64,000 nt of DNA from Mimachlamys varia (taxonomy: Eukaryota; Mollusca; Bivalvia; Pectinida; Pectinidae), in NCBI GenBank assembly GCA_947623455.1, contig OX392545.1, forward strand, positions 27,789,001-27,853,000, read 5' to 3'. This document shows positions 1 to 11,168 of the stretch, one piece after another. The notes under the pieces were generated by a model, which was not told the origin of the DNA, made no database searches, and saw only the letters and a program-made list of their open reading frames with translations. The position numbers and the translations under genes were made by a program. Numbering within the stretch: the first letter of the stretch is position 1; each line of letters starts with the position of its first letter.

Positions 1-554
1 TCTGTGCAAAACATTTTATTATCATTTTAATTTTAATTTGTTTATAGAAAAGTTCTGTCGGGAACAGAACAATTCATAATTTATATTTAGGCAAATTCCT
101 AGTCGCTATTGGCTTTTTCAAAATTAATGAGTTTCAAAACCAAGCAATATAATGTCGTCCAGTTTTCATGTATACTTGTCATTGTCAGGGTTAGAATTTA
201 ACCGTTTTAGCAACTCACATTTTTTGCAAGTGGGTTAAATTTTAACTTGCCAACTTAGAAACTTGCTTTCAATTTTGAAGTGGATAATTAAAGCAATACA
301 ACGCATCAGCATATTTTACAACTTAGAAAATTGACTTTGTTAAGGTGAAAAATGTAAAATATAACAGTTGTATTGTGATCAAATAACTTTTAAGACATTG
401 CATTATTTGTGTGTGTGTGTGTGGTTTAGTTTTACGATAAGTTTGATAATTAAGATGATGTGTTCTGACATGTGTACAGATTTGAAAAATGTAAGCACCT
501 TTCAACAGGCATTATACCCACTCGCCAAAAAATGCAAGTACAATAATTTTCTAC
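1..554. other. AT-rich stretch without recognised gene
   Basis: I see no exon, RNA gene or clear transposon end here. There is a short TG microsatellite at about 409-423. Short open frames on both strands lack codon structure or a recognisable motif. The region may be intron of the HINFP-like gene, which reads leftwards. Confidence 0.5.
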
Positions 555-1702
555 CCGTATTTTACCGGGAATAAGCCCCCTCTCACGAATAAGCCCCCTC
601 CCCACTTTGGCAAAGGTTCTTGGAATAGGGTGGGAGCCTGGGAATAAGCCCCCACCCTAAATTTTGTCTTTCTCTCAATAAAAAGCATGTTAATTTCTTT
701 ATAATTTTGTGTCTGAACATAAAATATATCTGTGTGCAAAAGAAATATCTATAAGGCTAAAATTGAAATAAAACATTGTTTAACTGGTGTTAAGAACACC
801 ATACTTTCATGTTTGAACTGGTTGTGCATTTTGCAAACTTTGAACAAAAACGAAATATTATTCCTGTACTTGATCCATTAAATGTAAGTCTGTATTGAAA
901 AAGAAAATAAAGAAAATATATTTCATAGTGATAAAGTAAAAGTAAATTCATTTTGAAGTAGTTTGTTGCCAAGTAGTTTGTTTCAAATCTAACCTTTCTG
1001 TCAATATCAGTTCTTTAAAATTGTCATTCTGAAATTTGTATCAACCGGCTCTCTGAGAAAACAAGATGGCTGCCTTCAGCTGGCCTTAGCGTTTTTTGGA
1101 AGACTTTTATCCATAAATACATGTCTCTTGCTCTTAATGCTTCCAGACTCAATGCAGATAAGTTGGTTTGTTGTTTTTGTATGATTCATGCATTGGTTTT
1201 GTGTTAATTTTACATTGTTTACTCAAATTTCTTAAGCTATTTATTGCTTGTAGTTGGTCTATCTCAAATCTCGTAATGGCGGTAGCCAAACGACAAGCAG
1301 TCTTATTGTCATGCTATTAATTTCTTTTACACATCTGAATGTTATTATTGTATCTAAATGAATACTTATTAACTTATAAATGAAAATTCATTCAAGATGA
1401 TGATTGATAAATTGAATTATCTAGACCAATAGCTAATAGAAAATATGTTAACAGCACCATCAATGGCATCAATTTATAGTGACTGTTTTTAAACATTCTG
1501 AATGTAAATTGTTATTTTAACTAACCAAACAACTAGAATTACATAACTGGTATAGTGTGGACTGAGTGCCTAGATCAAAACAGTAGAATATCCAAGATGG
1601 CGGACTTTTGTGAACAGGGGTGTATTCGGGAATAAGACCCCTCCCTACTTTTGATCAATTATTTTTCTCAGGGGGTGGGGGCTTATTCCCGGTCAAATAC
1701 GG
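555..1702. mobile_element. DNA transposon-like element with ~26-bp TIRs
   Basis: The left end (555-580) reads CCGTATTTTACCGGGAATAA then GCCCCC. The right end (1677-1702) is its near-perfect reverse complement, GGGGGCTTATTCCCGGTCAA then ATACGG. Related GGGAATAAGNCCCC motifs recur inside (about 570-650 and 1625-1645). No transposase frame is visible, so this is a non-autonomous element of about 1.15 kb, and the superfamily cannot be assigned by eye. Confidence 0.6.
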
Positions 1703-1744
1703 TAATCGCAATTAGAGAAATCAACTAGCATTTGGCTAGAGTTA

Positions 1745-2231
1745 AATTCAAACCCTGTTTGTCTGGTTTCTAAGTGTACCTGTCATTGACTGGTTAAAAT
1801 GTGCATCTGTAATTGTCTAGTATCTTTAATTCTATGTGTACCTGTAATTATTTGGTTTCTATGTGTACCTGTAATTATTTGGTTTCTGGGGTTACCTGTG
1901 GTAGTCCCTTTGACAGAGATGGTTGGACATGTGTCGCAGGAACAGCTCCTTTTCTATCTGTTCCTGTAACTACATGTATCTGGTTACTGTGGTTACCTGT
2001 GGTTGTCTCTGTTTGACAGAGATGGTTGGACATGTGTCGGAGGAACAGCTCCATTTCTATGTGTACCTGTAACTATCTGGTTTCTATGTGTACCTGTAAC
2101 TATCTGGTTTCTATGTGTACCTGTAACTATCTGCAGGTTTCTATGTGTACCTGTAACTATCTGGTTTCTATGTGTACCTGTAACTATCTGGTTTCTATGT
2201 GTACCTGTAATTATCTGGTTTCTATGGTTAC
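1745..2231 (-). repeat. Minisatellite derived from the HINFP exon end and splice donor
   Basis: Six near-perfect 27-bp units lie at 2058-2225 (plus-strand core TATGTGTACCTGTAACTATC then TGGTTTC). One more is at 1955-1990, two at about 1835-1889, and degenerate units reach 1745. On the minus strand each unit reads ACAG|GTACACATAGAAACC, matching the real exon donor CACAG|GTAACCATAGAAACC. Two 65-67-bp copies of the exon 3' end (1991-2057 and 1890-1954) are interspersed. They match 2226-2292 and each carries its own ACCACAG|GTAACC or equivalent donor. The array begins exactly at the donor, inside the first bases of the intron. Confidence 0.9.
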
Positions 2232-2400
2232 CTGTGGTGGTCTTTGTTTGACAGAGATGGTTGGACATGTGTCGGAGGAACAGCTCCATTTCAGTGAAGA
2301 TGTCATGGCAGTCGCCCCATTCACACGGAAGAGTCCAATCTTCCTTGGTGATCTTTAAATCCCCCCGAGCTCGTTTGTTCCTTTTTGGTTTTGGGGGCAT
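2232..2400 (-). CDS. HINFP: HINFP-like zinc-finger protein, N-terminal coding exon (partial gene)
   Basis: HINFP (histone H4 transcription factor, MIZF) is a nuclear C2H2 protein that activates histone H4 genes at G1/S. The frame starts at the ATG at 2400 and gives 56 residues plus one base. It has a basic start (MPPKPKRNKRARG) and then the first finger: CEWGDC (Cys26, Cys31), Phe35, Phe41, and RHMSNH (His44, His48). The CEWG core and the ME-x-F-x2-H spacing match the first finger of animal HINFP as I know the family. The exon ends ACCACAG|GTAACC in phase 1. Just upstream of the ATG, minus-strand CTTTATAG and TGTGCAG are both possible acceptors, so a 5' non-coding exon is likely. The remaining fingers were not found in 1-1744 and are probably off the left edge. 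Oddity: the last ~60 bp of the exon is duplicated twice in the intron. Confidence 0.8.
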
Positions 2401-2879
2401 CTGCACAGGTCCTATAAAGAGATACAAGTCAAATAGAATCTTTCAATTTAGTGCACATGGAAAATAGATCACAGAAACTTGCAATTGCATTTTGATGCAT
2501 AGTAAATGAGGTTGCAGACCTACTGCTGATATACATTAAATGTATAATGCTGTGACTATACATTTTGACATCATGAAATTTTACTTTTAGGTGTTAATTG
2601 CTGTGGCTAAACTCTGGCATTCTTGCACCACTTAGACCTGCCACATTTTTAAATCACCAAAGCTGTTGAAAGGACATAATAAAAGAGAGGCAAACTAATT
2701 AAACCAATCATAAAAAATTGGCAACTATAGATATGGCTAACTCATATCACTCCCACATCCAAAATATCCCAATTAAAACAGTTTATCTTTCATCATTTTT
2801 AATTTGTTGTAGAATGTGGTCCGAGTCAGAACCATTTGGAGTACAGGTACTTGGAGTACTGTGTGCAGATTTTAATTGT
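2401..2879. other. Upstream intron or 5' region of the HINFP-like gene
   Basis: AT-rich sequence with no coding signal. Positions 2401-2420 hold the minus-strand acceptor candidates for the HINFP exon. Nothing else was recognised. Confidence 0.45.
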
Positions 2880-3410
2880 ACATAGTGTAATGTCCAGCTA
2901 GGTATATTAGGGGGAAATACTGCCTAACTGGCAAGCTAGCCTTTTCAGTCATGCGGTATAACCCAGGGACCCGTTCAGGCTAGTTAAGCAACGGTGAGCA
3001 TGGTCAGTAGTTGGATTGGTGATTGCCTGCATGTTACAATAGGATTTACATGTAGGTTGCCTACTAGCTTCGAGCTGGAGGGAATTGCCCTTTAGCTCAG
3101 TGGTAGAGTGTCCGTCTAAGAACCTAGAAAACGAGGGTTTGATCCCTGATTCTCTGTCCTGTTATAAATGGGGTCCGTGCGTGGCCCTCCCTGTAGCGAC
3201 AGTGGAGTTGTGGTGTTCTCCTTTCAGGGGCAAACACATTGAAAAAGGGGGGAGTAGTGTGGCAGATTTTAATTGCACCTAGCTGGATTTACAATGTAGG
3301 TCGGCTTCCAGCTTCAAGCAGAGGGAATTTCCCTTTAACTCAGTGGTAGTCTTCAGCGTCCGGCTAGGAACAAGGAGATCGAGGGTTCGATCCCTGGTTG
3401 CAGCACACTA
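2880..3410 (+). mobile_element. SINE-like composite: 5S-derived piece plus two tRNA-like monomers
   Basis: Positions 2966-3035 resemble the 3' half of 5S rRNA (GTCAGTAGTTGGATTGGTGA then TTGCCTGC). Two related monomers follow. At 3087-3160 there is an A-box-like TAGCTCAGTGG and a B-box-like GGGTTTGATCC. At 3331-3405 there is AACTCAGTGG and GGGTTCGATCC. Both are preceded by a shared block (GGATTTACA...GTAGGT...GCTTC...GAGGGAAT). CAGATTTTAATTG occurs in front of each half (about 2867 and 3263), so the structure looks dimeric. The 5' and 3' stems of a real tRNA are absent. This is a Pol III-derived repeat, not a functional tRNA. Confidence 0.6.
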
Positions 3411-3416
3411 CTCAGT

Positions 3417-3550
3417 GATTACTCCAACAATATTAGAGGTTTAACACGGTGAAATACTTTTTGATATGGGCTGTGTCGCTGTTGGAAAAATAATATCCGA
3501 TAGAAAAAGGCCAACCAACGGCCTGTTGTTATGTTATACGAGTAAATAAG
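3417..3550. mobile_element. Short deletion copy of the 43.8-46.0 kb element family
   Basis: The piece begins TTACTCCAACAATATTAGAG and GTTTAACACGG, and ends with AAAGGCC...CGGCCTG and TGTTATACGAGTA. These match both ends of the ~750-bp arms at 43783-44535 and 45231-45973 with nearly all the interior missing. It shows that a single arm is a mobile unit with its own two ends. Confidence 0.6.
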
Positions 3551-4524
3551 GGCTTCCATATCAACCCTTAGATTGCACTGAAGTTGGGCTAGGCAGGCTT
3601 TAGGACTCACACAACCAAATAATTTACTATATGTTATTACTAAGCTTTCGAGCTAATAACTTTAATATTTGAAGTACAGCACTTGTGAAAACTGCCTAAA
3701 TTCACAGATACATACATGACAAAGGCTTCAAGGGGCATTTAATGAGGAGTTTACTGGCATATTAGCTTACTACAGGCGTCTGCTTCGGACAACCGGAAAT
3801 TTACTTGTCAAACCAGTGAAATGGGACGGGAACACCCTGTGACTTTTGACCCCATATCAAACCGCCATCACATATCAAAATCTACCAAAAGTATATATTT
3901 TTGTAAAGTTTAATATCTACAGATTTCATTCAATGCAGAATAGGTCAACAATTACCTATTTAAATTACTCAGAATCACTGTACTTAGCCGGAACAAATTT
4001 TCAGTAGGGACTACAAACGTATGAAACACCTCATGATAGGCTGATTCAGTTGTGTGAATCCTTTATAACCCCTCTTTTTAGGTCCGGAAAAGGACCCATT
4101 CCCAATGAAAAAAATGTGTGATTTTTCCCCCCAATTCAGACACTTGAAAAAATGTTGGTGGATTTACATGCTTCAAGAGCTTCTTCCAAGTTCTTGTGAC
4201 ATTAAATTTAACAAGAAAGATGGGCTGTAAATGTCATGAGAACTGACAGTGCTATAAATAGTAATTTAGAAAAGAAATAAATTAAGTAAATGTAGATCTA
4301 CTGTACTTATAGTTATATATTAAAGTTGTTTTATGTTTGTCAAAATTGCCAAAAAAACTGTTATGTCGATCAATTTTTCCGAATTTCATCTCAGGGTCCG
4401 ATTCCCAAAACCCCTTGACAAAGCCCTGCCTAGGCCTATAGCTACGTATAGGCTACATGCATGTAGGCCTAGTGTCTGAATTTTCCCGAACTTGTTCGCG
4501 AATCTCAACACAAATGTACCAGGT
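3551..4524. other. No recognised feature
   Basis: AT-rich sequence. No splice-flanked exon, terminal repeat or RNA gene was recognised on either strand. Confidence 0.4.
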
Positions 4525-5483
4525 AGGTACCACAGGGGCTAGGCACGGACCTATGTCACTATGAAATGATTGTCAGATATTTTTTTTGCCTTTCTCGAAT
4601 ATATAGCCCCTCCCACTACTATATATCTGTGACAAGGGAAAGAACTAGCCTCAACGAGAAAATCGACCTATTTTCACTCTAAGCTTGTTTTCGTCACTGA
4701 ATGAAGTCCAATTTTTTACATGCATGCCTCATTTTAAAGGTGAAACTTTTATCTTTCAGCCGATACCACATATATCCCGCTACACGCATGTAAAAGCTCA
4801 CTAGGCTGTCTAGAATCCGAGGTTTTGCATGAAAATCGTTAGGTGGGCACTTCCGTGTCCAGTGCTTCATACCTTGCAATTTGTCTAACCATGGGTATAG
4901 CTTTATTAACGTGGTGATTACTGAAAACGGCTTTGCAGTTCCATCACTAATGCTAAAGCACGTTATCCTACCTTGAAGTCGAATGTTTATCGCTATTGTA
5001 ATCCAGGTCATCCGAGGTTAAATTTACGGTTCACTGAAGATGTGAACTTCATCCGCCATTTTTCAAGTTTACATATTTTCGGAATCCATCTAGATTTTCG
5101 CACTACTCATGTAGACCGACAAACTCCGAACAGTTGCTCTGGACACGGAAATGCCCACCTACTGTTTTTCATGCAAAACCTCGGATTCTAGACAGCCTAT
5201 AGCTAGTGAGCTTTTACATGCGTGTAGCGGGATATATTTGGTATCGGCAGAAAGATAAAAGTTTCACCTTTAAAATGAGGCATGCATGTAAAAAATTGGA
5301 CTTAATTCAGTGACGAAAACAAGCTTAGAGTGAAAATAGGTCGATTTTCTCGTTGAGGCTAGTTCTTTCCCTTGTCACAGATATATAGTAGTGGGAGGGG
5401 CTATATTCGAGAAAGGCAAAAAAAATATCTGACAATCATTTCATAGTGACATAGGTCCGTGCCTAGCCCCTGTGGTAGGTACC
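4525..5483. mobile_element. Foldback element with ~340-bp inverted arms
   Basis: The left arm (4525-4862) and right arm (5139-5483) are long reverse complements. Examples are GGGGCTAGGCACGG against CCGTGCCTAGCCCC, and GGTGGGCACTTCCGTGTCCA against TGGACACGGAAATGCCCACC. The spacer is about 276 bp and has no coding content. Arms of this length and similarity suggest a recent foldback or long-TIR MITE. Transcripts across it would form a long hairpin. Confidence 0.75.
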
Positions 5484-5786
5484 ATTCAATAACCGTTTTT
5501 GTCCATGTTGATAAACGATTTTAACAATTTAGTTAAGGAACGTATTACTCAAACGTTGAATAAACTTTCACCAAAGCAACATACCCAAGATTCAATCTCT
5601 ATATAACAGTTTCCGTTCGTCCTTTTTCACCACAAATGACAACTTCAGTAAATTTCATCAATGGCGGGAGCATAATCAAAATCATCGGTGCGTTTGTCTG
5701 GTAGGTCATCAGAATTGCAGGATTGAAATCATTGTTAACGTAAAGCTTGATTACCGTAGTTATGCTGCCGACACATGACCACGCCC

Positions 5787-5972
5787 CGGTTTCATCAACG
5801 TTCCTTAACTTAAGGAAATTCCTTAACTTAAAATTCTCCATAGGAAAGCATTACAGAATTTAAGGAAAGTTCCTTAACTAAGGGTTTTCCCCTTAAATTC
5901 TGTAATGCTTTCCTATGGAGATTTTTAAGTTAAGGAGTTTCCTTAGGTTGAGGAACGTTGATGAAACCAGGG
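5787..5972. mobile_element. Near-complete palindromic MITE
   Basis: The ends read GGTTTCATCAACGTTCCTTA and the inverse ...AGGAACGTTGATGAAACC. The body is also palindromic around about 5880 (CTCCATAGGAAAGCATTACA against TGTAATGCTTTCCTATGGAG). Length is about 186 bp and it can fold along its whole length. No coding capacity. Confidence 0.75.
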
Positions 5973-7065
5973 CCACATTGGTTAGTTTGAACGGGTAAAT
6001 TATTGAAATTAAAGCTCGCACACAAAAGGGCGCCTCTGAAGGGAATGTGTTCACATGAACACACGCATGTTCCGTGGGGTCAGAGTGCTCAGAGATGTTT
6101 GTAAACTTGTGTCTCATTTGCATGGGTTGGACAGTTAAGGATTTCCCTATTATTAATTGAAAATTAAAACGTATGGAAAACACTAAGTTTTATCAAAATA
6201 TCGGTATGAATAGTTCAAAATGATTACCGAACTACAATTTTATATAAATATTTGGTGATATAATACAAAAAAGTAAACAAACTCCGCATAATTGATCCCT
6301 TGAACAGGATTAATTGGGTTGTTTTAAAGGACGCACGTAGTACAATTAATACAGTATATATCCATGCGTCCATATAGCTATTTTTTCAGTCCTAGGGATC
6401 GACCCTATCAACTTTATCCAAACAAAATATTATCAGCTTGCTTTTGATACCAATTATGCAAGCTGTCGGAAATATAATTTCCATTGCATACGACAAATCT
6501 CTTAAATGACCAAAACTCGACCGTATTTCTCGGAGGGAGGCTGCTGATAGTTCGTAATTTCCTTTATTATTCACGTCATTATTAATTTCATCTGAAAGAA
6601 CAACTGCAAAGACACAAGTTCAAACGGTTATACTTATGTAGTTCGGGGTATATACATTCGTTTATAATCATATTCGTGTTTTAAATTTTGAGAAAGCATA
6701 ATCTTCCCTAGCTACGGAAACGAAATTAAAAGTAGTCATGGGAAGACAGTAAAGACACTATGCCAAGGTGTAAATTGTGTACGAGTTGGTAACGAAAAAT
6801 TGGCCGATTTCGTCTACGCTGTTAGACGTATATGTACACGTATAATAGTACAGTTATTGTACTGAAATACTCGATTCAGCTACGCTTTGTATAAGACTTG
6901 GTCGTAGATATACGAGAGTCTGTGAGCCCCCTTATCTCGATTTAGAACCGGCCCATCGGGGCGTATCCAGATTGGTTCTTTCATCCGCCGCTTTAGCAGA
7001 CAGCTCTCCCTGTTCAACACTTTGAAGTTTTTCAAGTCAATCACAGTATATATCTGTGATTGCCC
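5973..7065. other. No recognised feature
   Basis: AT-rich sequence with scattered short open frames and no splice-supported exon or terminal repeat that I could identify. Confidence 0.4.
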
Positions 7066-7169
7066 ACTCTGATTTAAATCATATCTTGATCTCCGTGCCG
7101 TTCCGTAAACTTCTCTCCGCTGCCTTGTAAAGCTGAGTGGGAACAAAAAACTGTATTTTAATCAGATTG
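7066..7169. mobile_element. MITE family A, short copy
   Basis: Starts ACTCTGATTTAAATCATATC and ends TATTTTAATCAGATTG, the shared terminal motif of this family. The internal GATCTCCGTGCCGTTCCGTA is shared with copies at 7350 and 9220. It is a deletion derivative without most of the body. Confidence 0.6.
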
Positions 7170-7349
7170 TATGGTTGCCGATTTTTAACGTTTATCTGAG
7201 ACCCCGACTGGTTCTTTTCCGACCGGGTCACTTTCTTTCCTTCTTGTGTTCAATATCTTTCCGGTGTTCACCAAGGCGAACACCAAGTCGTCTTCCTGTC
7301 CCCCAAATAGGCCTATATGATGCGTCACAGTTTTCGAACCCGATTTTGT

Positions 7350-7482
7350 CAATCTGATTAAAATCATATGTTGATCTGGATCTCCGCTCCGTTCCGTTCT
7401 AAACTTTTCTCTGCTACTTACGTCAGCAGAGAGAAGTTTACGGAACGGTGCGGAGATCAAGGTATTTTGATTTAAACATATT
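7350..7482. mobile_element. MITE family A, internally palindromic short copy
   Basis: Starts CAATCTGATTAAAATCATAT. The centre is a hairpin in which TAAACTTTTCTCTGCT...AGCAGAGAGAAGTTTA face each other and both GATCTCCGCTCC and GGTGCGGAGATC flank it. The right terminal motif is degenerate (TTGATTTAAA). Confidence 0.55.
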
Positions 7483-7592
7483 TTATTTGTATCAAATATA
7501 TACAGTGGGATTGGGCATAAGTTTACCAACTTATATTGAGCCCTTTCCCAATAGTATTTGACAATAAACATATCTACAAGATGACATTTGAC

Positions 7593-8606
7593 TTAAGGAT
7601 GTACTCTTGTGTTGTTTCAGTCACGTTCAAGACATAAGTCTCATTTAAAGATTTTATGTTATATTGAAAATATGATCAATTTTAATAGCATATATGCATC
7701 TGAAAATTGTATCAAAAATATAAGTGTTTGTTGCTTGTAGAACTTTTTTTACAGGAATTTTAAAAAATTACCAATTTGGCGACATTTTGAATACGCGTAT
7801 TTCTGTCCATTTTATGCACTTCCCGAATGGGCAAAATCTCACCATTTTGATGCTAGATTGATCTTTTAAAAACATCAGTGTTTAGCCATTTTTAATTATA
7901 GCAAGCTAATTTTTGCTGTACAACTTTATAATGTTCACTTTGATAGAAATATTATGCTACAAAGTGGATAATTATACAACTTTTATATTTTTTTCATATA
8001 TTCAGTGTAACTGGAGCAGTTTTTAGTTTTGAAGCTGAAACTGTGAAAAATAACACAAATAATAAAGGGACAAAAAATTAAGCATACTAATCCCCCATTT
8101 TTTTGACGGTTTTAGAAAGAGAAACCCATTTTCTTTCATCCCTCAAATATTAAAAAAAAGTTTGATATCAGAACTTTTTTTATTAAGCGTTAAATCTGCA
8201 AAAATTGGTGAAAAAGTGAGGATTTTCTCATTAAAAAATAAGGGGTAGGGGTAACTCAAATTGCTTTCCTGGGTAAAAATATAAAGTTAGAGAAATTTTA
8301 CCTCCATACCTTAAAAGAAAACACTACTTTTGTCATTTCTGCAAACTTTCATACATTTCGGATCACAAATTCGGAAGATATTGTATGAAAATGTCCCGCA
8401 ATCGGTTGAAACTACAAAATTGACTTAAAATCCCTTATTACGTCATATTGGTATCTTTGACCGATCATAACACAAAAACGAGCACACTGACATATCATTA
8501 TTTTTGCATTTTCTGGCATGCCTTGATCTCCCTTATCCAAAAATGCATATTAGAAAAAAAGTTTGATACAGGAAAATTTTGACTTCTCAGAGGTGTACCT
8601 CCTTAA
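7593..8606. mobile_element. ~1-kb TIR element with TTAA ends
   Basis: The left end TTAAGGATGTACTC and right end GTGTACCTCCTTAA are imperfect inverted repeats, both including TTAA, which suggests TTAA-specific insertion. The interior is AT-rich and contains no transposase frame. The assignment rests on short ends. Confidence 0.4.
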
Positions 8607-8642
8607 TTCATATTTACAACATAATATGTTCAAATACATGAC

Positions 8643-8690
8643 GGGAAAGAGAGAGAGAAAGGGGAGAGAGAGCGCAAAGGAGAGACAATT
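8643..8690. repeat. GA-rich microsatellite
   Basis: A purine run of degenerate GA and GGGA repeats (GGGAAAGAGAGAGAGAAAGG and following). Low complexity, no other function seen. Confidence 0.8.
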
Positions 8691-9219
8691 TATAATATTA
8701 GATATGTAAGTATACATGTACAATGTAGCATTATATAAATGATAATCGTTTCCGACACCGACGGCAAAAGTTTATGCTGTTCACTACTCAAAACTCTCTA
8801 CTAATCAGAGATATGATTTTAATCAGATTACGATTTAGTTTACGCATTATCTTTATGATTATGTAACGGATTTTTTTCAGTGATTTATGCTCAGTGTGTA
8901 CAAGGATATTTCGAGGCGTCTAGGTTGTGGATCTTCATGGCTGTATGCCATGGCTGCGATATATCCTCTGGGTGGTTTCGGATATATTACATGTACCTTT
9001 GATATATTGATGATACACGTGCACGATGACAATGGGCTAGCATAGACGGAACCAGGTTTTTGGGTTAGAGGGGGCATACATTTGTTTTTCTAGAATGAAC
9101 TTTTGTGTAAAGGTATTCGGCCTCTCATCCACATTGAGTTCACAACAACATTATTAAGTATTTGTTGTTCATACGTGGATTTTTCGATTTTTTTTTTTTG
9201 CAAACGTACCGTTGCTCGA

Positions 9220-9600
9220 CAATCTGATTAAAATCATATCTTGATCTCCGCGCCGTTCCGTAAACTTCTCTCTGCTGCGTTAATATCTGAGATAATCCAA
9301 TAGAGGGTCATGTCCCGATGACCTTTCGCATTAGCCAATCATATTACTACTGGCAGAATCTTGACAGTGAAATTTTGAGGCGACAAAGCTTGCATAAACA
9401 CATTTTTCCGTTTAGTCATTTCGTCACCAAAAAGTTCGAGCAGAATAATGTGACGAAATGGCTTGCTGCAAGATGACAGGTCGTTGGAAAAGTGTTAAGT
9501 AAAGAGGCGACAAAGGTCATCTGGACGTGACCTCTTATGGGATGTTGTCAGATCCTTGTAAGACGGAGTGAAAACAAGGATCTGTATTTTAATCAGATTG
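9220..9600. mobile_element. MITE family A, full copy with 10-bp target-site duplication
   Basis: The terminal inverted repeat is CAATCTGATT...AATCAGATTG. It is flanked on both sides by CGTTGCTCGA (9210-9219 and 9601-9610), a perfect 10-bp direct repeat. Subterminal sequences contain GATGACCTTT...AAAGGTCATC and GTCATTTCGTCAC...GTGACGAAATG as further inverted pairs. There is no coding capacity. A 9-10-bp TSD is typical of Mutator-like (MULE) insertion, which is the likely mobilising family. Confidence 0.8.
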
Positions 9601-9639
9601 CGTTGCTCGAGTATCACCGCTCATCGCTGTATTGTGTGT

Positions 9640-10612
9640 ATAAATTTCATTGCAATCCACCAATGGTTTCCCTTGCAATATACACTGTGTTGAAAATGGT
9701 AAGAAAACGAATGGAAAATGTCGCTAAAATAAGGGAGTACATGTATATAAAGGCCCGCTCTAAGTTGGGATTGAGTCTCAAAAATGTACATGATGAGATA
9801 CAAAATGTATGTGCTGCTTATGGGGACAAACGAATGTCTTTTTCCACAGTTTAAAGGTGGTTTACTAAATTCCATTCTGGTCATAAATCGGCCAAAGATT
9901 CCCCTTACTCAGGAAGACGTAGGTCTGCGGTTACAAACAATTTGAATGTCCATATAGAATCAAGTAAATCATCGAGAAAGATGCGCGTTATACGGTCAGA
10001 CAGCTAGCACGAATGACAAACTTGTGTTAAACATCTGTTCACTTCATTCTGAAGAAAAATCTCAAGGTTAGGAAAATAAGTGCTCATTGGATCCTACATT
10101 TACTCACTGACGAGCAGAAACGTACACGGGTACAAATGGTCTGGAAACTGCTGAGGAAATACCCAAAATATCAGAGAAGGGGATTAGATAGTCTCATAAT
10201 GGGTGATAATGAGCCCAAGAGGAAGGTGAACACTAGGATATCGACTTTAAAATAAGTCATAAGGCTCAGTATTTTAACGAACACTGACAGCAAAGAAAGT
10301 TTTATACACAATATTCTTTAGAAATACTGGACCAATCATGTAAATTGCTGTTCAAAAAGTTAGGGGTGTGTCTGGAAGCTTCTATAAGATGTAGTTTTGA
10401 AAAGATGGAGAACACAAATGAGAAAAATTCGTCCTAAAACTGGTCTCTAGAAATGTCAAATTGTTACATGGCAATTCCCCAGCCCACAAATCAGCAACTG
10501 TAGTCCAGCTTTTTTTTTATGTCAGAAATTAAAGGGTCAATATATTACCACACCCTCCATTCAGCCAAAACCTTAACCCGTGTGATTTTTTCCTTTTTCC
10601 GAAAGTCCCACC
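9640..10612 (+). pseudogene. Degenerate mariner-type transposase
   Basis: Fragments in shifting frames follow the order of a Tc1/mariner transposase. There is an HTH-like start (ARSKLGLSLKNVHDEI), then RWFTKFHSGHKSAKDSPYSG and RRR, then SAHWILHLLTDEQKRTR, which matches the family's ARWVPHLLTDEQ block. A DNSPAH-like HGNSPAHKS and a final HTLHSAKTL...FFRKS block, equivalent to LPHPPYSPDLAPCDFFLFPK, follow. Frame breaks and stops (for example after FSTV at about 9852) make it non-functional. It lies directly right of a family A MITE. Terminal repeats were not located. Confidence 0.75.
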
Positions 10613-11168
10613 ATTAGTACAATTTTGATTCCTGGGTACCTAGGGATGCTTCCTGCCAAATAAGGTTGATTTCCTATCAGTGTTTATGGAGAAGAAGTCG
10701 CTTAAACCAATATAGCTAAATAACCCTTTTTTGCCATACATTGCTTAGTTCCAGAAAAAAAGTCGTTAATATCAATATTGTCAAATAGACACTTTTGGCC
10801 CCGCCCCCCAGACCCCTGGGGGGTCAGCCCTATCATTTGTATAAATTTGAATCCCAGCCACCTAGGGATGCTACCACTGAAATATAAATGCCATACATTG
10901 CTTAGTTCCAGAGAAGAAGTCATTTATATCAATATTGCCAAATGGACCCCTTTTGGCCCCGCCCCTCAGGCCCCTGGGGGGGTCAGACCCATCATTTGTA
11001 TAAAGTTGAATCCCAGCCACACAGGGATGCTTCCTACCAAATTTAGTTAAATTGTGATCAGTGGTTATGAAGAAGAAGTCAATTGTTGACGGACGGACGG
11101 ACGCCGGATGCCGGACGCCACAGTATGGCATAAGCTCACCTTGGTCTTTTGGACCAGGTGAGCTAACA
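10613..11168 (+). mobile_element. Helitron-like (pearl/HINE-type) non-autonomous element, 3' portion
   Basis: About three degenerate ~157-bp units (phase marks at 10736 and 10893, CCATACATTGCTTAGTTCCA) each contain GGCCCCGCCC...CCCCTGGGGGG. A GACGGACGGACGGACGCC block follows, then a terminal palindrome AGCTCACCTTGGTC...GGACCAGGTGAGCT ending CTAA. A 3' hairpin next to CTAA fits the CTRR-type end of Helitrons. Internal ~160-bp repeats are the hallmark of bivalve pearl-type elements. The left end is not resolved. Confidence 0.6.

Noticed and set aside
1993..2427. HINFP frame extended to 144 residues through the repeat
   Set aside because: The NQIVTGTHR repeats begin exactly after a good GT donor and are the 27-bp array. 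Animal HINFP has zinc-finger sequence there.
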